Assembly: GCA_039039985.1 (NCBI GenBank)
Contig: JBCCOV010000065.1
Span: 1-22,848 of the forward strand
Length of the DNA stretch: 22,848 nucleotides
Reading direction: 5' to 3'
Origin: JBCBWG01 sp039039985
Lineage (GTDB): Bacteria; Pseudomonadota; Alphaproteobacteria; Rhizobiales; Hyphomicrobiaceae
Shown: piece by piece, positions 15,258 to 22,848 of the stretch
Layout of the letters: every line of letters starts with the position of its first letter
How positions within the stretch are numbered: position 1 is the stretch's first letter
Made by a program: the position numbers and the translations under genes
The notes under the pieces: model-generated
The model's database searches: none
Told to the model about the DNA's origin: nothing
What the model saw: only the letters and a program-made list of their open reading frames with translations

Positions 15258-16397
15258 TCATAGGCCTTTGAGCGCATGCGCGACGACTTTCTTCATAACA
15301 GAAGGTAGCGCCTGCTGCTCGAGATCACGACGATGCACCCATCGGCATCGCGACCCATCCGCCCAGATCGTCAGCGGTGCGTTGCGCGCAACCACGGCAC
15401 GATACACACCAAGCTCAAGCCGAAAGTGGGTAAACGTATGCGTTACGATATCGGGCACGCGCCACCAATCGGCTTTAATCGGCGCGACCTGTAGGGCATC
15501 GCCCGGACTGCCGCCGACACTATCGATCCACTCCGTCCCCGGCACCTCAATCATTCTGGCAAGCAAACCGGTTTCCGGGCGCTGACGAAGCAGAATGCGA
15601 CCATCCTCGCCAATTGCGACAAATGCCGTGCCGCGCCGCAAAGGGCGGTCGATTTTGGCACCACGACGCGGCAAGCTGGCCGCGACGCCCTCGCGATAGG
15701 CCCGGCAATCATCTTGCAGCGGGCACACCAGGCATGACGGGCGTTTCGGCGTGCACACCGTGGCACCCAGATCCATCATGGCCTGTGCGAAATCGCCCGT
15801 GCGCGTGGCCGGCGTCAAGGTCGCCGCGGCGGATCTGAGTTCCGCTTTTGCAGACGGCAACGGCGTCTCAATACGAAAGAGGCGGGCCGTCACACGTTCA
15901 ACGTTGCCATCAACGGGGCTCGCCACGGCATCAAATGCAATGGCCGCAACTGCAGCTGCTGTATACGGCCCGATACCGGGGAGCTTCAAAAGCTCGGCTT
16001 CCGTTTCTGGAAAGCGGCCGCCAAAGTCAGAAACGATAACTTGCGCGCAGCGGTGCAGATTGCGCGCGCGCGAGTAATACCCAAGACCGGCCCAGGCCGT
16101 CAGAACGTGCTCTTCATCCGCAGCCGCTAGAGCATCAACCGTCGGCCAGATCTCCAAAAACCGCTTGTAGTAGGGCCCAACCGCTTTCGCCGTGGTCTGC
16201 TGCAGCATGACCTCGCTCAACCAAACCGCATAGGGGTCTGTTGGCTCGCCGGGCTTCGCACGCCACGGCAGATCGCGCCGCTCCCGATCGTACCACTCCA
16301 AAAGTTTCGGTGTGATCGACGCGGGTTTTGCCAAACGCCGACGGGATTGCGCGCCAGACTTGCGTCCCACCTGATGCCGTTGCGCAACAGCTGTCAT
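15258..16397 (-). CDS. mutY: Adenine DNA glycosylase MutY
   Basis: MutY removes adenine mispaired with 8-oxoguanine. The 379-aa protein shows catalytic Glu62 (SEVMLQQT), helix-hairpin-helix LPGIGPYTAA (139-148), catalytic Asp163 (VDGNVERV) and the 4Fe-4S ligands Cys215-X6-Cys222-X2-Cys225-X5-Cys231. A C-terminal NUDIX-like domain (about 255-375) serves 8-oxoG recognition. Length and order are as usual. GGAGCAGG precedes ATG 16397. It diverges from the DUF721 gene, an arrangement commonly seen in Hyphomicrobiales. Nothing is missing or odd apart from a basic N-terminal extension of about 25 residues. Confidence 0.95.
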   Translation of the reverse strand: MTAVAQRHQVGRKSGAQSRRRLAKPASITPKLLEWYDRERRDLPWRAKPGEPTDPYAVWLSEVMLQQTTAKAVGPYYKRFLEIWPTVDALAAADEEHVLTAWAGLGYYSRARNLHRCAQVIVSDFGGRFPETEAELLKLPGIGPYTAAAVAAIAFDAVASPVDGNVERVTARLFRIETPLPSAKAELRSAAATLTPATRTGDFAQAMMDLGATVCTPKRPSCLVCPLQDDCRAYREGVAASLPRRGAKIDRPLRRGTAFVAIGEDGRILLRQRPETGLLARMIEVPGTEWIDSVGGSPGDALQVAPIKADWWRVPDIVTHTFTHFRLELGVYRAVVARNAPLTIWADGSRCRWVHRRDLEQQALPSVMKKVVAHALKGL

Positions 16398-16477
16398 CTA
16401 CCTGCTCCGACCGGTTGCCGAATCGCGGTTAGTCTACGCGCCATGTCGATCTCAAGAAACTGAGAGTGGGTGGCACG

Positions 16478-17101
16478 ATGTCCGGATCTTCAGAATTACA
16501 CCGTCCCGGTGCATCCGCGCGCCACGCGCCCAGAAGGTCTGCGAAATCTCCGCGGAAGCCGGCAGCTGCGCTCGGCACGCTAATCCCGCGCCTGACGAAG
16601 AAGGCATTCGAGCGCCACGGATTTGCAGCAGCGACCCTGATCACGGATTGGACGGTGATCGTCGGACAGGCGACCGCGACAAAATGCCAACCCATGAAGG
16701 TGAAGTGGCCCCGGACCGGCACGAAGACCGCGCCAAATGACGACACACCTCGCCCGGGTGGCCGCCTAGTCTTAGGCGTTGAACCGGCACACGCACTGGA
16801 GATTCAATACAACACCGATCAGATCCGTGAGCGGATCAATCGGCATTATGGCTATCGGGCCATCGAGACGGTTCATATTGTGCAGCTGGCTGCTCAGTCG
16901 TCATCTGCCGCCAACATATCCGCAGAAACTCAACGATGCCATGGTGCTAGGAAAAACAACGCCGCCCCGGTTCTGACACCGGATGCCGTCGCGGCCGTCG
17001 CGGATCTACCAAACGCCCGGGTGCGCGACGCGTTGATGCGCTTGTCCGATCGTGTTGCAGGTGAAAGCGCGCGCAACAGATCGAATCATTCGGCAACGTG
17101 A
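16478..17101 (+). CDS. DUF721/DciA-family protein
   Basis: The 207-aa protein carries a DUF721 domain in its first two thirds: LIPRLTKKAFERHGFAAATLITDWTVIVG, then a beta segment (RLVLGVEPAHALEIQY) and RINRHYGYRAIETVHIVQ. DciA proteins with this domain load the DnaB helicase; in alphaproteobacteria the family is usually annotated only as DUF721. The C-terminal 70 residues are low-complexity and probably flexible. A GTG 12 nt upstream (16466) is an alternative start; ATG 16478 is preferred because of the G-rich GTGGGTGG before it. It starts the plus-strand run dciA - dsbA - dsbA - smc. Confidence 0.82.
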   Translation: MSGSSELHRPGASARHAPRRSAKSPRKPAAALGTLIPRLTKKAFERHGFAAATLITDWTVIVGQATATKCQPMKVKWPRTGTKTAPNDDTPRPGGRLVLGVEPAHALEIQYNTDQIRERINRHYGYRAIETVHIVQLAAQSSSAANISAETQRCHGARKNNAAPVLTPDAVAAVADLPNARVRDALMRLSDRVAGESARNRSNHSAT

Positions 17102-17149
17102 CTCCGACACCTCACATTCATCTTTATTCCGGCACTTTTCCACGATCCT

Positions 17150-17167
17150 GTGCAACGTCTGTTGCGC
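17150..17167 (+). terminator. Possible terminator hairpin after the DUF721 gene
   Basis: GTGCAAC-GTCT-GTTGCGC forms a 7-bp stem (one G-T wobble) with a 4-nt loop, followed by TTTAG. The T-run is short, so it is a weak intrinsic terminator or just a hairpin in the 211-bp gap before dsbA. I see no gene in that gap. Confidence 0.35.
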
Positions 17168-17312
17168 TTTAGCCGCGCGAGGTGATCGTTACTGCGATAA
17201 CTTCGCTGTGATTTTGAGAACGGGGCTGGCCGACCCTAACTCTTCAGAAACGCAGAGATCCGTGCTGAAAAGCCAGATCCTTCGCGTGGAGCGATCTTGG
17301 AGAACAAGTGAC

Positions 17313-18011
17313 ATGGCGCATAAAACCGAATCGTCTGCGGAGAAGTTCCGGTTTCGTCGGGCATTCCTTTGCGGACTTGCAGCCGGATCGGTGCTGGCAG
17401 TGACCATTGCCGGCTTGACACCGGCGTTTGCTCAACACAACGCACGGGACGTTGATGTTGAAAAACTCATGGCGAAAGGCCCTCTTGACGACCTGGTCAT
17501 CGGTAATCCGGACGCCAAGGTCACCGTGATTGAGTACGCGTCCATGACCTGCGGTCATTGCGCGAACTTCCACAACAACGTCTATCCCGAGCTGAAGAAG
17601 AAATACATCGACACCGGCAAAATCCGGTTCATCTTCCGCGAGTACCCGCTCGACAATTTGGCGGCGGCAGCGTCCATGCTTGGCCGTTGCACGGGATCGT
17701 CGGAAAAAGCCCTGCAACTCGCGAATGTGCTCCTGAAGCGGCAACGCGAGTGGGTGTCACGTGAGCCGGTAAAAAAACTCTACGACATCGTCAAGCAAGC
17801 CGGATTTACGCAAGAGAAGTTCAACGCGTGCCTGCGCGACCAGGAGCTTCTGGGTAAGATCGCAAAGCAGCGCGAAATTGCTTCGCGCGACTTCGGCGTT
17901 GCTGCAACACCGACGTTCTTCATCAACGGCAAACGGCTGAATGGTCGGTCGGACCAGATTTCCACGTTCGAGGCCGTTATCGATCCGCTGTTGAAAGATA
18001 GTGCATCGTAA
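17313..18011 (+). CDS. DsbA-family thiol:disulfide oxidoreductase, secreted (CGHC)
   Basis: The 232-aa protein has a signal peptide with a twin-arginine-like FRRAFL before the hydrophobic core (about residues 15-40, cut near AFA-QHN). A thioredoxin-fold domain carries the active site Cys80-Gly-His-Cys83 and the cis-proline TP at 199-200, with the helical insertion of DsbA between. It should form or shuffle disulfides in the periplasm. ATG 17313 is chosen because GGAGA lies about 9 nt upstream and the signal peptide then starts properly; the frame is open 261 bp further upstream without support. A DsbA gene in front of smc is usual in the order. It is followed by a diverged paralogue after 78 bp. 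Confidence 0.9.
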   Translation: MAHKTESSAEKFRFRRAFLCGLAAGSVLAVTIAGLTPAFAQHNARDVDVEKLMAKGPLDDLVIGNPDAKVTVIEYASMTCGHCANFHNNVYPELKKKYIDTGKIRFIFREYPLDNLAAAASMLGRCTGSSEKALQLANVLLKRQREWVSREPVKKLYDIVKQAGFTQEKFNACLRDQELLGKIAKQREIASRDFGVAATPTFFINGKRLNGRSDQISTFEAVIDPLLKDSAS

Positions 18012-18089
18012 TCCAGGAAAAGACTAACGTACTGGACGCGCTACCTGATTGGTGCGTCCCCATCCTGCCTGTCGACGCAAGAAACCGTT

Positions 18090-18881
18090 GTGGAGCTTCA
18101 CTTGTCCTATCGTGCTGCCGTAGCCGTTTTGCTCGCGCTTGGCGTCGCAGGCTGCGCCAGCGGTGCGTCGATATCGGCGCTTGGGACCAACATTGCAGAA
18201 GCCACGGCATCAGCGGCTGGCACACCTACGGACAAGTCGACGTTCGACCCGTTCGGGACGAATGACGACACCGACTTTGGCCGCCGCAACGTTATCGAGA
18301 AGCCGACCTTGGCGGACGTTCTGCAGCCCGGACCATTGCCCGAAAACAGCTACGGCAAGCCGGATGCACCGGTCGTGGTCATCAAGTACGCGTCGCTCAC
18401 ATGCCCGTACTGCCGGCAGTTTCACTTGAAGACGTTTCCGGTTTTCAAGCGTGAGTACATCGACACCGGCAAAGTGCGGTTCATCCTGCGCGAGTTCCCG
18501 ATCGGCTTTCAGTCCGGTACCGCAACCGTGGCATGGCGGTGTGCGCCCAAAGCCAAGCGTCTTGATCTCTACAGTCGCTTCCTGAACCAACAATCCCGAT
18601 GGGTGAGCCAGGAAGTCAGGCGGCCTCCGATCTACGCGATTGCGCGTCAGGTCGGCGTGACGAAGGCGCAACTCGATGCCTGCTACGAAGACAAGACGTT
18701 GGTTAACGCGCTGAAGGTTATTAAGGAGCGCGGCCGAACGCTCGGTATCATCGGTACGCCGAACTTCTTTATCAATAACCGGCTTGAAAAGCGGGTTTTG
18801 ACGATCCGGGACCTGCGGGAGATCATCGATCCGCTGGTCGCGGCCGGCGGTGCGCAAGCTCGGCGGACAAAAACACTCTGA
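18090..18881 (+). CDS. DsbA-family thiol oxidoreductase, probable lipoprotein (CPYC)
   Basis: This 263-aa paralogue of the preceding gene has a lipobox LGVAGC with lipidation Cys22, a low-complexity linker (about 23-80) and a thioredoxin-fold domain with Cys105-Pro-Tyr-Cys108 and cis-Pro224 (GTPNFF). It shares the YIDTGKVRFILREFP stretch with its neighbour, so the two are likely an old tandem duplication. It is probably membrane-anchored on the periplasmic side. The start is uncertain: GTG 18090 has a weak site, while TTG 18102 has GGAG 6 nt upstream and would give 259 aa. Active-site change from CGHC to CPYC suggests a different redox potential or partner. Confidence 0.87.
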   Translation: MELHLSYRAAVAVLLALGVAGCASGASISALGTNIAEATASAAGTPTDKSTFDPFGTNDDTDFGRRNVIEKPTLADVLQPGPLPENSYGKPDAPVVVIKYASLTCPYCRQFHLKTFPVFKREYIDTGKVRFILREFPIGFQSGTATVAWRCAPKAKRLDLYSRFLNQQSRWVSQEVRRPPIYAIARQVGVTKAQLDACYEDKTLVNALKVIKERGRTLGIIGTPNFFINNRLEKRVLTIRDLREIIDPLVAAGGAQARRTKTL

Positions 18882-19033
18882 CGTCTGAGTGGCCGGTTGG
18901 CATCTCTGGTGACGATGCTTAGCAATTCACGCCCATTCCTATGCTTGTCGGTGTACAAGTCGGTTTGACGTGCCCAACAACGCGTTACGCTAACGCTCCG
19001 ATTCGGTCGCAACGATCCCAGGATCGACAGGAC

Positions 19034-22000
19034 ATGCTGATCAACCGCCTGCGATTGACGGGGTTCAAGTCATTCGTCGAGCCAACAGACCTCCTCATTG
19101 AGCCGGGACTAACGGGCGTCGTCGGCCCCAATGGTTGTGGAAAGTCGAACCTGCTCGAAGCGCTTCGCTGGGTCATGGGCGAGACGTCATACAAGTCCAT
19201 GCGCGGCTCCGCCATGGAAGACGTCATTTTCTCCGGAACATCCGGACGTCCACCGCGCAACATGGCCGAGGTGACGATCTTCGTCGACAACAGCGCACGC
19301 AAAGCGCCGGCTGAGTTTAACGATTCGGACGAGCTGGAGATTACCCGGCGGATCGAGCGCAGCGTCGGCTCAAACTACAGCCTGAATGGTCGCGAAGTTC
19401 GCGCACGAGACGTCCGCGTCCTGTTCGAAGATGCAGCAACCGGCGCGCGGTCGCCTGCCTTGGTTCGGCAGGGCCAGATTGGCGATATCGTCAACGCGCG
19501 GCCGGATCAGCGCCGGCGGATTCTCGAAGATGCGGCCGGCATCGCCGGTTTGCACAGTCGACGTCATGATGCCGAACTGCGCCTCAAGGCCGCCGAGACA
19601 AATCTACTGCGCGTCTCAGATGTTCTCGGTCAGATGTCCACGCAAATCGAAGGCTTGAAGCGTCAGGCACGCCAGGCGCGCCGCTATGGCGATCTATCCG
19701 ACCAGATCCGTAAAGCCCACGCAATCGCCGCCTATCTGAACTGGCGCAACGCGCAGTCCGACGTCGAGGCGCAAGAGGCCACTCTGCATGAGATCCAGCA
19801 GGAACTCGCCGCCGGCGTATCTGCGGAGGCTGAAGCCATCGTGCGCGATACCGACTTGCGAGAGGCGGTTGAGGCGTTACGCCAGTCTGAAGCTGAACGC
19901 GCTGCAGCACTCACACGCTTGACGGTCGCCGGCGAAACCCTGGACCGCGACCTGGCCGCCGCAACGTCTCGCATTGCCGAACTTGAGACCGAAGCAACCC
20001 GCATCGCGTCGGACGTGGAGCGCGAGGCCAATCAATCGGCGGACGCACACAAGCGCATTGCGGAACTGGACGACGAGGCCGCGACCCTGGCGAAAGATGC
20101 AGCGGCCGGCTCTGACGAAACAGACGCGTTAACAACGGTTGCGACAGCCGCGAAGACCGCGCTGGCCGACTTGGAGGGCGCGCTCAATGCGGTGTCGCAA
20201 CTGGCCGCCGAGGAAGCCGCCGGCCGCAAGCTGATCGAGTCCCGGCTGTCAGATCGCCGCACGGCGGCGCAACGCACGGCCGAGCGGTGCGCGCGCCTTG
20301 AGGCAGAGCTCGCGGAAGTGGGGGACGCTAACGGGGCGCTCGAAGAGCTTGGGCTGGCCGAATCTGCGACCGCAACGGCTGAAGCCAGGCTCGCAGACGT
20401 TGAACAAACGGCAACCGAGGCAGCGCATACCTCATCTGATGCGGACAACGCAGCAAACGCAGCCGAAGCTGCGGCGTCATCTGCGCTCCTTGCGCTCAAA
20501 ACGATCGAAACCGAGCGCGCAACGCTAATCAAAGTGCTGAGCCCCGACAACACGACAACGCAGACGCCCGTCAGTGACGCCATCGTTGTTGAGCCGGGCT
20601 TCGAAAGTGCGTTGGCTGCCGCCCTGGGCGATGACCTTGAGCTATCGACGGACGAGACGGCATCGTCATATTGGCGCACAATCGCAACTCCGGACGGTGA
20701 TCCGCCGCTTCCGCCCGACACGGAAACGCTGAGCCAATATGTTCAAGCGCCTGAGCAGCTGATGCGCACGCTGGCTCAGATCGGGATTGTCGATACCGTT
20801 GAGGCCGGCCTCGCGTTGCAGTCTCAACTCGCGACCGGCCAGCGCCTCGTCAGCCGCGACGGCGATCTCTGGCGTTGGGATGGCGTGGTGACGATGGCAT
20901 CGGCGCAAACGGCCGCGGCCAGACGGCTGTCCGAACGGAACCGGCTGCGCGAAATCGCGAACCGCGAAGGCGAGCTGCGCCAAGCGCATGAAACAGCGGC
21001 GGCAGTGGCTGCCACCGCGTCGGCGACCCGCAGTGACGCGCGAACGTCGGCAACGGACGCACAAGCCATGTTGCGACATGCCCAGGCCACGTTGGCCGAC
21101 TGCCGCGCCGCCGAGGCCGGGGCACGGCGGACGGTGGACGCTCAGTCCGACAAGCGGGCGACAGTCGATCAAGCACTGGCCGAGGCGCGGATCGACAACG
21201 CCGATCTGACAACCCAGGTGGCCGCCCTCGAGACCGAACTTGCCGCCCGACCACAAGCGGACCGCACTGAGGAAATCGCAGCCGCGACGGCCGAGCGGGA
21301 TACGGCCCGTGCGGCCCTGACCCAGGCCGAAAGCAATCTCGCCGCTTATAAGCGGGAACTTCAGATCCGCGCCGAGCGGCGCGACGCCATTGACTCAGAC
21401 CTGGCCCGATGGCGTGAACGGCTCAAAAGTGCAGAGACGCACATTGCGGCTCTTGAGGAACGCCGCAAGCAGATTGATGACGAAGCTGCAAAGGCGCGCG
21501 CAGTGCCGGACTCCATCGCGGAGCGGCAAGTTGCGCTGGCCGGCGAAATCGCCGCAGCAGATGCCGCGCGCGCCGAAGTGGCGGATGCACTCTCAGCTCG
21601 GCAGACCGAAGCCCGCGAAACGGCTGCAAAGCTGCGCACGATCCAATCGGATATGACCGCAACTCGCGAAAAGAAGGCGCGCACGGAGGCTCATCTGGAA
21701 AGCGCGCGCGCCCGGCGCACCGAACAGGCGCTGATTATTCAATCGGAGTTTGAAGTTAAACCGGAGGGCTGTCTGCGCATTGCCGGTATTGAAGATCAAC
21801 AGCGCCTGCCAGATCTGACGGCGGCCGACGCCAAGCTGACGCGGCTACGTGCGGAGCGCGAGCGCCTCGGGGGTGTCAACCTCGATGCCGCGACCGCGCT
21901 GACCGAAGCCGAGGCAAACTTCGATAAACTCTCGTCGGAACGCGCGGACATCGAAGCTGCGATCGCCAAGTTACGGACGGCGATCAGCCGTCTCAATCGC

Positions 22001-22492
22001 GAAGCACGCCGACGGCTGACGGATGCGTTCGAAACGGTCAACAATCATTTCAGCACGCTGTTTGAAGTTCTGTTTGGCGGCGGCGAAGCCTATTTGGAGC
22101 TCATCGAAAGCGATGACCCGCTGGAAGGCGGCCTGGAAATCACGGCCAAGCCGCCGGGCAAGAAGCCGGTGACGCTGTCTCTGTTGTCGGGTGGCGAGCA
22201 GTCGCTAACGGCGCTATCGCTGATCTTTGCGGTCTTCCTGACCAACCCGTCGCCGATTTGCGTGCTTGATGAAGTCGACGCCCCGCTGGACGACGCCAAC
22301 GTTGATCGTTTCTGCAATATGATGGAGCGGATGGCGCAGGACACGGCAACCCGCTTTCTCGTGATCACGCACCACCCGATGACCATGGCCCGGATGAGCC
22401 GCCTGTTCGGAGTCACTATGGCCGAACGCGGCGTCAGCCAGTTGGTGTCCGTTGACCTCGAGACGGCCGAACGCTTCCGTGACGCGAGCTGA
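19034..22492 (+). CDS. smc: Chromosome segregation ATPase SMC
   Basis: SMC forms the core of the condensin-like complex that folds and segregates the chromosome. From ATG 19034 the protein has 1152 aa, the normal length. Walker A is GPNGCGKS (residues 31-38), with FKSF before it; the C-terminal half carries signature SGGEQ (1052-1056) and Walker B CVLDE (1076-1080). Two long Ala/Glu/Arg-rich coiled coils flank a hinge at about 510-630 whose DGDLWRWDG end is typical of alphaproteobacterial SMC. The frame is open 93 bp further upstream but family alignment starts at MLINRLRLTGFKSF. AGGA lies about 10 nt before it. A weak TTGACG (18965-18970) upstream could be a promoter -35. Confidence 0.95.
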   Translation: MLINRLRLTGFKSFVEPTDLLIEPGLTGVVGPNGCGKSNLLEALRWVMGETSYKSMRGSAMEDVIFSGTSGRPPRNMAEVTIFVDNSARKAPAEFNDSDELEITRRIERSVGSNYSLNGREVRARDVRVLFEDAATGARSPALVRQGQIGDIVNARPDQRRRILEDAAGIAGLHSRRHDAELRLKAAETNLLRVSDVLGQMSTQIEGLKRQARQARRYGDLSDQIRKAHAIAAYLNWRNAQSDVEAQEATLHEIQQELAAGVSAEAEAIVRDTDLREAVEALRQSEAERAAALTRLTVAGETLDRDLAAATSRIAELETEATRIASDVEREANQSADAHKRIAELDDEAATLAKDAAAGSDETDALTTVATAAKTALADLEGALNAVSQLAAEEAAGRKLIESRLSDRRTAAQRTAERCARLEAELAEVGDANGALEELGLAESATATAEARLADVEQTATEAAHTSSDADNAANAAEAAASSALLALKTIETERATLIKVLSPDNTTTQTPVSDAIVVEPGFESALAAALGDDLELSTDETASSYWRTIATPDGDPPLPPDTETLSQYVQAPEQLMRTLAQIGIVDTVEAGLALQSQLATGQRLVSRDGDLWRWDGVVTMASAQTAAARRLSERNRLREIANREGELRQAHETAAAVAATASATRSDARTSATDAQAMLRHAQATLADCRAAEAGARRTVDAQSDKRATVDQALAEARIDNADLTTQVAALETELAARPQADRTEEIAAATAERDTARAALTQAESNLAAYKRELQIRAERRDAIDSDLARWRERLKSAETHIAALEERRKQIDDEAAKARAVPDSIAERQVALAGEIAAADAARAEVADALSARQTEARETAAKLRTIQSDMTATREKKARTEAHLESARARRTEQALIIQSEFEVKPEGCLRIAGIEDQQRLPDLTAADAKLTRLRAERERLGGVNLDAATALTEAEANFDKLSSERADIEAAIAKLRTAISRLNREARRRLTDAFETVNNHFSTLFEVLFGGGEAYLELIESDDPLEGGLEITAKPPGKKPVTLSLLSGGEQSLTALSLIFAVFLTNPSPICVLDEVDAPLDDANVDRFCNMMERMAQDTATRFLVITHHPMTMARMSRLFGVTMAERGVSQLVSVDLETAERFRDAS

Positions 22493-22848
22493 CACCATCC
22501 GGCACTTGCACGAAACGGCGTCAAAACGCGACTTTAGCAAAACAAACGGCCCTATTGCCGCATGAGGCGTGGGGTCACAGCCATTGCAAGCTGAACCCGC
22601 CGATCAGGACCAAAACAGCGCCGCAACGCCTGGCCGCAACACCCGCATGAGGCCGGCGTGAGCCATAGGATGCGGCACGGTATTCGCCTCAAAGCCGGCC
22701 ATGTGAAGTGAACCTGGCCACACGTCGCCCCTGTGTACTCTTCGAGCCGGAATGCGATTGATAACAGACAACGCGTTCACGCTGTCTTGACACCCTATAG
22801 GGGCCTCCCTCCGGTCCGCGCCGATCGCGGTTTACGCGAGGCGTCAGC
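22493..22848. other. Gene-free right end after smc
   Basis: No coding region or RNA gene is supported in these 356 bp. A short CGGC-N6-GCCG repeat near 22548-22561 has no T-run, so I do not call a terminator. At 22787-22792 a plus-strand TTGACA preceded by C is followed directly by the perfect palindrome CCCTATAGGG (22793-22802). It may be the promoter or leader of a gene beyond the window, but no convincing -10 is visible. Confidence 0.4.

Noticed and set aside
17052..17312. Extended start for the first dsbA
   Set aside because: The upstream 87 codons overlap the end of the DUF721 gene and precede the signal peptide; GGAGA supports ATG 17313.
20032..20721. Minus-strand Ser/Ala-rich frame inside smc
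   Set aside because: It mirrors the Ala/Glu-rich coiled coil of SMC; no signal or domain supports it.
22540..22690. Short minus-strand frames after smc, one with a hydrophobic end (AVLVLIGGFSLQWL)
   Set aside because: That frame has no start codon before its upstream stop, and the other nearby frame is only 32 codons without a ribosome site.

Overview
The window looks like a chromosomal segment of an alphaproteobacterium, most likely Hyphomicrobiales (Rhizobiales). The basis is uniform high-GC coding, the block mutY - DUF721/dciA - dsbA - smc typical of that order, Zur and MutY sequences of alphaproteobacterial type, and an SDR strongly resembling Caulobacter XylB. I see no rRNA, tRNA, IS element, phage gene or CRISPR array, and no compositional break that would suggest recent transfer.

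Region 1 (1-10756) is a pentose, probably D-xylose, module. On the minus strand it has a sugar ABC importer: periplasmic binding protein xylF, permease xylH, and an ATPase cut by the left edge. Divergent from xylF is a ROK-family repressor. It overlaps a di-heme (DHOR family) cytochrome gene, which in turn overlaps (ATGA) a secreted FG-GAP/UnbV (CRTAC1-like) protein gene. A second divergent pair follows: an SMP-30/xylonolactonase-type lactonase on minus, and xylose dehydrogenase (xylB-like) plus aldose 1-epimerase on plus. Both divergent intergenic regions carry a 25-bp inverted repeat of the same architecture (T-rich half ending YG, 5-bp spacer, CR then A-rich half). It overlaps candidate -10 elements for xylF and for the lactonase, so it is the natural candidate operator of the ROK protein. 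Together these genes import xylose and start the oxidative, non-phosphorylating route: mutarotation, oxidation to the lactone, hydrolysis to xylonate. The later dehydratase steps are not in the window.

Region 2 (10757-11892) holds a poorly explained stretch of about 430 bp with two candidate small minus-strand ORFs, one encoding a 51-aa protein with a membrane segment, followed by a TIGR04283-type glycosyltransferase.

Region 3 (11930-15163, minus strand) is a zinc-homeostasis locus: zur, then a His-rich periplasmic DUF2796/ZrgA-like protein, a LolD/MacB-type ATPase and an FtsX-type permease. A Zur-box-like inverted repeat (TGTTAT-N3-ATAACA) sits on the -10 of the ZrgA-like gene.

Region 4 (15258-22492) is housekeeping: mutY on minus; on plus dciA-like DUF721, two tandem DsbA-family thiol oxidoreductases (one secreted with CGHC, one probable lipoprotein with CPYC), and full-length smc. 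The last 356 bp contain no supported gene.

The most interesting points are the shared candidate ROK operator, the coupled ROK/di-heme/FG-GAP operon inside a xylose module, and the small ORFs at 10778-11184. All functions are inferred from sequence features; no database search was run.
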